DNA of 11,918 nucleotides from the NCBI GenBank assembly GCA_964486825.1, contig CAZAQS010000142.1, positions 1 to 11,918 on the forward strand. The letters are read 5' to 3'. This stretch comes from CAZAQS01 sp964486825. GTDB lineage: Bacteria > Chloroflexota > Anaerolineae > Anaerolineales > UBA4823. The stretch's first letter is position 1. Each line of letters begins with the position of its first letter. Shown piece after piece: positions 1 to 6,153 of this stretch. Under the pieces are notes generated by a model. It was not told the origin of the DNA and did no database searches. It was given only the letters and a program-made list of their open reading frames with translations. The position numbers and the translations under genes were made by a program.

Positions 1-1052
1 AAAAGCGTGATCAGCATTCCGCCTACCAGGAGAGCATCCTCAAAGTTGTATACATCTTCCAGAAGGTGAAGCGACTGCCCCCATCGGTTTTGAGCAAGGA
101 TTTGCCGGTCTTGTTCATTAGAGTGATACCAGACATTCCACTCATCAAATGATAGATTCAATTTTTTCTTGCTATGCTTCTTCCCGCCAATTGCGTCGCA
201 AAGCGACACAACCATCTTGATGAATGCATCCATGTCTACGCTCTTTGCCAGAAAATTCTGTAGATCATCCGTTGGGTTCGTATAATATCGATGCAAAGAA
301 ACGTAATCGACATTCTCGTAGCACTGGTCAAGCATCTCTAATTCCCAGGCCCCGAAGGACGGCATATCGTAGGCTGAAGAGCCGCATGCCACCAGTTCAA
401 TAGATGGATCAACCCATTTCATCACCTTGGCGGTTTCATTGGCGCATCTACCATATACATAAGCTGTCTTTTGACCTATCTGCCAGGGACCGTCCATTTC
501 ATTTCCCAGGCACCACAGTGTTATCCCAAATGGTCGCTCGGCTCCATTTTTTCTGCGCAGGTCACTCCAATAAGAGCCTCCTTTGTGATTGGCATACTCT
601 ACGATATTGCGCGCCGCATCCGGTCCGCGGGTTCCCAAATTGACCGCGTACATTACCTGGCTGCCTACTTTCTTGCACCAATCATAAAATTCATGCAGTC
701 CGATTTCGTTCGGCTCGCTTGTAAACCAGGCAAGATCGAGCCGTTTCGGGCGCTGCTGGCGAGGTCCGATTGAGTCTTCCCAATTAAAACCGGAGACGAA
801 ATTGCCCCCCGGATACCTGACTACGGATACGTTCAATTTTTTGACTATCTCGATGACATCTTGGCGAAACCCATTTGGATCCGACTTCGGGTTCCCTGGA
901 TCGTAAATCCCCCCATAAATAGATCGTCCCAGGTGTTCTATGAATGATCCATATAAACGTTCATCAACCCTGGAAATAATGAAATCTTTATCAAGAATTA
1001 AGTTTGCCCTTTTCGTTTCTTTGTTATCCGGCGCAAGCAGGTTATTTTTCAT
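1..1052 (-). CDS. abfA: Alpha-L-arabinofuranosidase, GH51 (partial, C-terminus off the left edge)
   Basis: A retaining glycoside hydrolase that releases terminal alpha-L-arabinofuranosyl residues from arabinan, arabinoxylan or imported arabino-oligosaccharides. I translated 350 uninterrupted codons from the ATG at 1052. Family landmarks in order are YGSFIEHLGR near residues 34-43, the RYPGGNFVSGFNWED block near 78-92, LGNEMDGPW with the expected acid/base Glu at 185, and FDEWNVWY with the expected nucleophile Glu at 304. These positions agree with the usual spacing in GH51 enzymes of about 500 residues, so roughly the last 150 residues lie outside the window. No signal peptide is seen, which fits an intracellular enzyme acting on imported oligosaccharides. 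It is the last visible gene of the permease operon; its start is 6 bases after the original stop of the upstream permease. The ribosome binding site is weak, suggesting coupling to that gene. The reading frame shows no damage. Confidence 0.95.
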   Translation of the reverse strand, partial: MKNNLLAPDNKETKRANLILDKDFIISRVDERLYGSFIEHLGRSIYGGIYDPGNPKSDPNGFRQDVIEIVKKLNVSVVRYPGGNFVSGFNWEDSIGPRQQRPKRLDLAWFTSEPNEIGLHEFYDWCKKVGSQVMYAVNLGTRGPDAARNIVEYANHKGGSYWSDLRRKNGAERPFGITLWCLGNEMDGPWQIGQKTAYVYGRCANETAKVMKWVDPSIELVACGSSAYDMPSFGAWELEMLDQCYENVDYVSLHRYYTNPTDDLQNFLAKSVDMDAFIKMVVSLCDAIGGKKHSKKKLNLSFDEWNVWYHSNEQDRQILAQNRWGQSLHLLEDVYNFEDALLVGGMLITL

Positions 1053-1058
1053 GTCTAA

Positions 1059-1722
1059 CTACCGTTTAACGCTTCCACAAGTCATCCCTTAGGAAAATTC
1101 CATACTCACTGCACCCATCTATGCGTCCCGAATCGACGATTTCCTTCGGAATACCTTTCAAGAACTGGCTGAAGAAAAAGATCGCAATAGGATGTGCCAG
1201 ATAGGGAAGCATAACACCCATATATTTATTGTTTAATTTCAATGCAATGATTTCACGGTATAAGGGCAGCATTAGGATTTCAAATGGGATCATCATAACG
1301 ATAAGGACACAAACAAATAATGCGAATTTCCCTTTGAATTCGTAGAATGAAAACCCATATCCTACCCAGGCACTAACAAACAGTGTCAATGCAGTCTGTC
1401 CGATGGTTAACACCAGGCTGTTTTGAAACCATCGAAAATAATGATGGTCGCCACCAGTAAATAGATATTTATAGTTATCCAATACCAGGCTCCCAAGCTC
1501 AAATTCCAGGTTAAACCCATTTCTGATGATCTGACTGCTGTCTTTGAATGACGTTAATAATATCGATAAAAATGGGACCAGGAAAATTAAGCCCAAAATT
1601 GTGAAGAAGATGACCAGGAATATTCCCGTAATGCGGCGCTGAAGGGGCTGTCGGATGACCAGGAATATTCCCGTAATGCGGCGCTGACCGGGCTTTTGAG
1701 CGTAGGTCGTATTTGTGGCCAT
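1059..1722 (-). pseudogene. MalG-type sugar ABC transporter permease with internal out-of-frame deletion
   Basis: The inner-membrane subunit of a CUT1 carbohydrate importer (binding-protein-dependent permease). The open frame from the ATG at 1722 gives 218 residues and stops at 1066. It shows a first membrane helix near residues 31-55, further hydrophobic helices, and the start of the cytoplasmic EAA loop (VDSGRIDGCSEYGIF), which contacts the ATPase. The frame then diverges to DDLWKR and stops, whereas family members run about 80 residues further. The family's usual C-terminal ending is still present in another frame: codons 1088 to 1059 read GMTCGSVKR and then TAG. The gene has therefore lost an internal segment near 1088-1095, with a frame change. 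I chose the ATG at 1722 over a GTG at 1749 because an AGGAGA site lies 9 bases upstream and the malF stop ends one base before it. Loss of the EAA loop end and the last helices should abolish transport. An assembly deletion is the alternative explanation. Confidence 0.8.
1609..1687. repeat. 34-bp direct repeat (45-bp period) inside the MalG-type gene
   Basis: The 34-base sequence at 1609-1642 is repeated exactly at 1654-1687. The period is 45 bases, so the coding frame is kept and the protein carries QRRITGIFLVI twice (separated by RQPL) just before its first membrane helix. This looks like a recent in-frame tandem duplication, since no base has diverged between the copies. Confidence 0.9.
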
Positions 1723-1723
1723 A

Positions 1724-2120
1724 TTAACTATTCTCCTTTCCGATAACACCTGTCAGTCTCAGCTGAATTAAATTGATGGAGAGAACGATCACAAATAACG
1801 AAAGCCCGGCAGCTGAAGCATAGCCTAATTCAGCTTGACCGATTCCGTTCTGGTAGATAAAGCCAACGATGGTCAATCCAATATGTAGTGGTGAAGATTT
1901 GCCAGCCCAAAGCATTTGACTTTCTACAAACATGGAAAGGCCGCCATAAATACTGATCGTTAAAACATATATGATTGTGGGCATCAACAATGGGACCGTT
2001 AAATATCTAAATTTCTGGAAAGAATTTGCTCCATCAATATCGCATGCCTCAAACAATTCAGGTGGAATATTATTCAGCCCGGATAAGAAATAAATCATGT
2101 TGATCCCTGTCCAACGCCAG
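1724..2120 (-). pseudogene. MalF-type sugar ABC transporter permease, 5' half missing
   Basis: The partner inner-membrane permease of the CUT1 sugar importer. About 131 residues of family-like sequence are visible, from PTWRWTGINM to the TAA at 1724. They include the complete EAA loop (ELFEACDIDGANSFQKF followed by VPLL), two later membrane segments and a normal C-terminal tail. Family members are near 290-320 residues, so about the first 150-170 residues, with several helices, are gone. The frame stays open on the minus strand to a TTG at 2161, but that stretch is antisense to the LacI-family sequence and is not permease-like. The family sequence stops around 2111-2120, where the divergent regulator begins. 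The gene has no usable start or promoter in the window. It lies one base upstream of the MalG-type start. A chimeric assembly could also produce this junction. Confidence 0.75.
1732..1737 (-). promoter_or_regulatory. Ribosome binding site of the MalG-type gene
   Basis: AGGAGA on the minus strand, 9 bases upstream of the ATG at 1722. It lies inside the end of the malF reading frame and decides the start: an upstream in-frame GTG at 1749 would place this site inside the coding sequence and would add a non-homologous nine-residue leader. Confidence 0.7.
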
Positions 2121-2756
2121 GTTGGTACGCCGATTAAAAATTCAGTTGTGCCGGATGACAATTACGGCGCCGGACTGGCTGTGGATCACCTGATTCGCCT
2201 GGGGCATGGTTCTATTGCATATATTAACGGCCTGGAAAGCTGGCACAATTCCCAAGAACGATTGGCGGGCTACGTAAATACCCTCCAAAAACATGGATTA
2301 CCGATGACAAAGGATTGGATCCAGCCAGGGGACTGGGAGGTTGAAGGAGGATACAGCGCTGCGCAAAAACTTATGCAATTGCCGAACCGTCCCACTGCGA
2401 TTTTTGCGGCAAACGATCTGATGGCGCTGGGCGCGATATACGCCATCCAGGATGCTGGTCTCGGTGTTCCTCATGACATTGCTGTCGTCGGTTATGACAA
2501 CCGAGAATTTACCGGGATTGTCCGGCCCAACATCACCACGGTAGTAATGCCGGTCTATGAAATGGGTAGGATCGCGGCCGAAATCCTTTTACAGCAAATC
2601 GTTGAGGGTGCAGGTGAAAGCGAGGAGGTAAAAGTCAAGGGAGAGTTGATTATCCGGGACACCTGCGGGGCAAGCGAGTCTCAAAAGACAGATCGTCGTT
2701 TTGAAAGGAATACCTCTCTTCGGAGAGTATTGTTGAATAAAAACCCCGACAATTAA
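2097..2756 (+). pseudogene. LacI-family transcriptional regulator, DNA-binding domain missing
   Basis: The effector-binding (periplasmic-binding-protein-like) part of a LacI/GalR repressor, presumably once sensing an arabinoside or related sugar to control the neighbouring transporter and arabinofuranosidase. Recognisable blocks are SVVPDDNYGAG with HLIRLGHGSIAYI (residues 16-43), RPTAIFAANDLMALGAIYA (98-116), PHDIAVVGYDN (125-135), RPNITTVVMP (143-152) and the typical near-terminal GELIIRDTC (182-190). Compared with intact members of about 335 residues, roughly the first 120-130 are absent, including the whole helix-turn-helix and hinge. The ATG at 2097 lies in sequence that encodes the permease on the other strand, so it is not a genuine start. 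The tail after residue 190 is about 29 residues longer than usual. Without the DNA-binding domain it cannot repress; at most it could bind ligand or dimerise. Confidence 0.8.
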
Positions 2757-2770
2757 GGTTGACAGAAGCT

Positions 2771-3120
2771 ATGCTGACCAGATCCAAATCTACTGGATTT
2801 ATACTCACAGGTACAGGAATAGGAGCAGCAGGTATTTTGGTCCTTGTGATCGGCCTCGATTTCTGGTCAGTTTTTTAGTTCCTGTTGGGGACCTGCATCT
2901 ACCCCGATGATGAACCGGCCCTGCCTAAGGCGATCCATGTGCGACGAGCGCTGTCCTGGCAATTGTCTATGGCGTGCTTAGCTTTGTATTGAGTTCCCAG
3001 GATGGTGTTTTGTTCTATGTGATGGTCCTAATGCTGCTGGAGAATGTGATGGTCTTTTCCTACCGAGGGCCAAGCAAAAAAAGACCAAAGATAGATCGTT
3101 TCCTCTCATACGATCCTCTA
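2771..3120 (+). pseudogene. Possible broken small membrane-protein gene
   Basis: This is the only content I can see between lacI and the large operon. From the ATG at 2771 the frame reads 35 residues with one hydrophobic helix (FILTGTGIGAAGILVLVIGL), then hits TAG at 2876. The same frame continues plausibly past that stop (FLLGTCIYPDDEPALPKAIH) to about 2945. The hydrophobic character then moves to another frame: AVLAIVYGVLSFVLS, and further on VLFYVMVLMLLENVMVF, then a basic tail (SKKRPKIDR) up to about 3110. Taken together this reads as one three-helix protein of about 110 residues broken by a stop and a frameshift. I do not recognise the family. The intact 35-codon ORF alone could instead be a small membrane peptide, but its ribosome binding site is poor. 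Confidence 0.35.
3076..3115 (-). terminator. Candidate terminator of the three-gene operon
   Basis: On the minus strand, just after the stop at 3127, GATCGT and ACGATC (3110-3115 and 3094-3099) form a six-base inverted repeat with a ten-base loop. A run of seven U follows at 3082-3076. The position is right for the end of the operon. The stem is short and the U-run starts 11 bases after it, so this is a weak candidate. Confidence 0.3.
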
Positions 3121-3126
3121 GGGGAG

Positions 3127-6100
3127 CTACACTCGATCCGGGCCCAGGTCAGCAAGTACGGAGGCGAAACCTTCGAGAATGGCCGAGAACCCACGGCCGT
3201 CGGGGTCGGCGATAGCTCGGTCAAGGGCGAGCAGTTCGGTTTCAGGCAACCCCGCCCAAAGGGGCTCCAACAGACCGTCACCGCCCCGGGCGACTATCTC
3301 ACGAAGCAGATCAAAGGCGCTGCTTGGCTGGAAGAGGCGCACCCAATTCGCATTGGGCGTTTCGCCGGGAACCGGAGGTGTAAGCCTCAGCGTACGCGCC
3401 ATAACATTCCTGCGCAGGATACGGATAGAACGGCTCGAACCTTGGGTAATTGTCTTATCCACAAAGGCCAGATCTATGCTGCCGTCAAAGGTAAGGCCAC
3501 GGCGGGAGAACGATGATGACCCTACCAGAGCCCATACATCATCGATCACGCCAACCGTGCCACGGATCACTTCGGGGCGTCCGGGGAACCCGACTGGGTG
3601 ATAGGCAATGACCTGCTTCGGGGCGGCAGCCTGAAGGGCGGCGATGGCTTCGTTGCGGGCCAAATGAAAGCGCTGGGCAAAGCTCTCATATCCTGGTCCC
3701 ATTGGAATACGCTTGGGGGTGACAATAATCAGGCGTAAAGCCGGGACGGCGGTGAGACGATCTATAAGCAAGTTAACCAGATCAACTTCATGTTCACTCG
3801 ACCTGTCTGCGGTTGTTCCAAACAGCGGTGTTTCGATATATATCAACTGTCGGGCGTGCGAGATCGCCCACCTCCAGCTCCATTGGCTGTCTCTGCGGCC
3901 ATATTTTGCTGCAAATGCCTCTCGCTGGGTCTCTTCCACCCAGCGGTCCTCGGCGCCGGATGCGGGAAAAGTGCCGGACAGGGCAGGTAGGAAATTCTGA
4001 ATGACCCCGATCAAACCGTTCCAGTCGCGGAGAAGCAGCTCGTGAAGAGTCAATTCGGGGATACTATCCAGTTCGGGGCTTTCCACTGTTGATGCAATGT
4101 TCTGGAGCACAGCGCCTGCGAAAGTCCCCGAGCCAGCAGGCGGGACGTTCCAACGTCCGTCGTTTAGCTCCGGCAGGCGGGTGAGCAGGTGATGCGTGCG
4201 GCGTAGGGCGGCCCGCGCTAGATCTAACCCGAGTTGCCCTGTGGCCAGCACCCCAGGGGCATGGTCCTCTGGTCCAGCCGGGTTGCCAGGGTTGCCCAGG
4301 CGGGCATCGCCGCGAACGGACTGTCCGTTCAGAAATCCGGGGGTCAGCACCGCCTGCCAGACCCCGGGTGGATCTCCGCCATGCCCAGCCACAATGCTCT
4401 CGGTCCGGGCCATCGTTCGGAAGCGGGGGCTTTGCCGGGGCGTTGCTTCACCGAACGCGGCAAGTACCGGGTTTGATCCGGTGGCAGGAGCGGTGGGGGG
4501 CAGGCCGAGGACCGGCGCGGGAGAGATGCCTGTCTGGTTGGCAGATAGCGTACTTAGCAGATTGGTTGCGTTGGGCACAGTGGGCGCTGTTCCACCGCTG
4601 GTGATGTCAACTTCGATCCCGCCCAACAGGCGGCCGCTAACCTCTCCCGCCCGGGTCACGATCAGCAGGTCGAAGCGGAGCGATGGGTTTGCAGGTGGAA
4701 CGCCTGAGCCGGCCCGGAACGGGTCCTTTAGAAGTAGGGTCAGGCCGGCCCCTTTTGCGATCCCCGATGCCCCTTCTCCCCGCCGTGCAAACTCCAGCTC
4801 TGACAGAGGCACGATAGCCGGGCCGGGATCCACACGTGGGAAGGCCCGTACGTGTGCCTCGACGGGTAGGCTCCCGGATGGCCAAGTCAGTACCACATCG
4901 GGACCTGTACCCACGTATGCTCCAGTCACATCCATTCGAGCACGCCGCGAGTGGTCCGCGCTCAAATTTTCCGGTGTCTCGGTGGTTACCGGGATGGCAG
5001 GCCACCTTTCTGCGCGACTGGCTGGAAAGGCCACGTTGGTGGCAATTGTGGGGCTGACGGCCAAGTGCGGCCCGGCCCGCCCGGCGATTTCAGAAACCAC
5101 CCCGCTGGTCGCCTGCCCGTCGCTCAACAGGTCGAGCGTCTCGCCATCGCGTACCACCGGCGGATGCTCGAGTGTGGTAGCTAAATCCGGTCCGGGCACA
5201 CCGTCCATTGCAGCAAGCGTCCGGTTGCCAGTTAGGTGGAGACTCAAATCTACCGCAACGACCCGCAAGAACTGAGCCCGCAGGATGGGGGCCGGTGCGC
5301 CTGGCGGGAATGTCGTTACTGGAAAATCGGGCGGATTTAGTGGGGTCACTCCAAGCCGGCCCTCGGGGCTGAACCCATACCGCAAGTTACCTACTTCGGT
5401 GGCGCTCGCACTCAACGTCTGTCCATCAGGCCAGGTGTGCGGTCCAGAGTCCAAATTTGAATCGGAGCCGATGCTCAGCCCACCCTCATCCAACGGATCG
5501 GTCCAGGGGCCTCCAAATATATTCACGATATGAACGCGCCGAACCGGTACCCCAGCCAGGGCGGCAATTGTGCTCACCCCGCCCGGACCACTAGCGCTTA
5601 TCCCCAGCGCAGGGAATCCAATCATCAGGTCCTGAAAGATCCAGGCCACCGCCACCGGATCGATGATCAACCCGCGCTTATCGTGGAAGGTTAGGACTGC
5701 TTGGGTCAATACGGTTTCTACGGCAGCACTGATCGGGGCGAGTGGTGGGTCGTTCTCTGTTAGCTCATTAATCTCATCCGGGGGCACGCCACCACGCAGG
5801 GCAGCATAGAAGGGGATGGGGCGCGTGGAAGTTCCATCGGTGCGCCCATCGAACCGACGGCCAGCCAGCCGCTGGATCCGCAGCGCCGCCTGGGGATGGA
5901 AGGAGAGCACTCCCACCACGCCGGTCAATGAATCGCCCGTTACGTCAGTCAACCGGTCGACTCCGAAGGCATGCCATGTAAACACGCCCCCCATCATCGC
6001 CTGCCAGGGGTCGCCGGAAGATAAGGTCATCCTTTCCGGATCATAAATGGGGGTGTTGTTTGTCCAGCTCCCGGCCAGCCGGCCAGATGCCAACCCCATC

Positions 6101-6153
6101 GCATCGAGACCGGTCTGATTGAAAGCAGTGGTAGCAATTGCGGGATTGATCAT
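3127..6153 (-). CDS. Large protein with C-terminal degenerate phospholipase-D-like domain
   Basis: 1008 residues, third gene of the operon. The N-terminal 650 or so residues match no family I know; they are rich in Gly, Pro, Ala and Thr, and lack a signal peptide or membrane helices. Residues about 750-925 resemble the second half of a phospholipase D superfamily protein: SHARQLIYIETPLFG, then LRLIIVTPKR, AYHPVGFPGRP, VIDDVWALVGSSSFSRRGLTFDGSIDLAFVD. At the HxKxxxxD site the Asp is kept (871), but His and Lys are replaced by Arg (864) and Thr (866). I see no convincing first PLD half, so hydrolysis or transfer of phosphodiesters is unlikely; a structural or binding role is more plausible. The ATG at 6153 is chosen because it forms an ATGA overlap with the upstream stop and has GGGAGG four bases upstream; a TTG at 6165 adds four residues and is less likely. 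The stop is TAG at 3127. Confidence 0.7.
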   Translation of the reverse strand: MINPAIATTAFNQTGLDAMGLASGRLAGSWTNNTPIYDPERMTLSSGDPWQAMMGGVFTWHAFGVDRLTDVTGDSLTGVVGVLSFHPQAALRIQRLAGRRFDGRTDGTSTRPIPFYAALRGGVPPDEINELTENDPPLAPISAAVETVLTQAVLTFHDKRGLIIDPVAVAWIFQDLMIGFPALGISASGPGGVSTIAALAGVPVRRVHIVNIFGGPWTDPLDEGGLSIGSDSNLDSGPHTWPDGQTLSASATEVGNLRYGFSPEGRLGVTPLNPPDFPVTTFPPGAPAPILRAQFLRVVAVDLSLHLTGNRTLAAMDGVPGPDLATTLEHPPVVRDGETLDLLSDGQATSGVVSEIAGRAGPHLAVSPTIATNVAFPASRAERWPAIPVTTETPENLSADHSRRARMDVTGAYVGTGPDVVLTWPSGSLPVEAHVRAFPRVDPGPAIVPLSELEFARRGEGASGIAKGAGLTLLLKDPFRAGSGVPPANPSLRFDLLIVTRAGEVSGRLLGGIEVDITSGGTAPTVPNATNLLSTLSANQTGISPAPVLGLPPTAPATGSNPVLAAFGEATPRQSPRFRTMARTESIVAGHGGDPPGVWQAVLTPGFLNGQSVRGDARLGNPGNPAGPEDHAPGVLATGQLGLDLARAALRRTHHLLTRLPELNDGRWNVPPAGSGTFAGAVLQNIASTVESPELDSIPELTLHELLLRDWNGLIGVIQNFLPALSGTFPASGAEDRWVEETQREAFAAKYGRRDSQWSWRWAISHARQLIYIETPLFGTTADRSSEHEVDLVNLLIDRLTAVPALRLIIVTPKRIPMGPGYESFAQRFHLARNEAIAALQAAAPKQVIAYHPVGFPGRPEVIRGTVGVIDDVWALVGSSSFSRRGLTFDGSIDLAFVDKTITQGSSRSIRILRRNVMARTLRLTPPVPGETPNANWVRLFQPSSAFDLLREIVARGGDGLLEPLWAGLPETELLALDRAIADPDGRGFSAILEGFASVLADLGPDRV

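Noticed and set aside
1723..1749. GTG at 1749 as the start of the MalG-type gene
   Set aside because: It would swallow the AGGAGA site and overlap malF by 26 bases; the ATG at 1722 is correctly spaced and matches the family N-terminus better.
2714..2727. CTCTC-TTCG-GAGAG hairpin near the end of lacI as a terminator
   Set aside because: Only five base pairs, inside the reading frame, and with no T-tract directly after it.
2974..3516. A 180-codon plus-strand frame crossing 3127
   Set aside because: Its second half is antisense to the PLD-like gene and is not protein-like; only the part before about 3110 may be a remnant of the broken membrane protein.
4196..5275. A 359-codon plus-strand open frame antisense to the PLD-like gene
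   Set aside because: It lies wholly opposite a better-supported coding frame, is extremely rich in Arg, Pro and Ser, and resembles no protein; GC-rich third positions of the real gene suppress stops on the other strand.
5670..5700. FHDKRGLIID in the PLD-like protein (near residue 157) as a possible first HKD site
   Set aside because: His and Lys are spaced correctly but the Asp is one residue too far, and no GS-x-x-N/S segment or surrounding PLD-like sequence follows.
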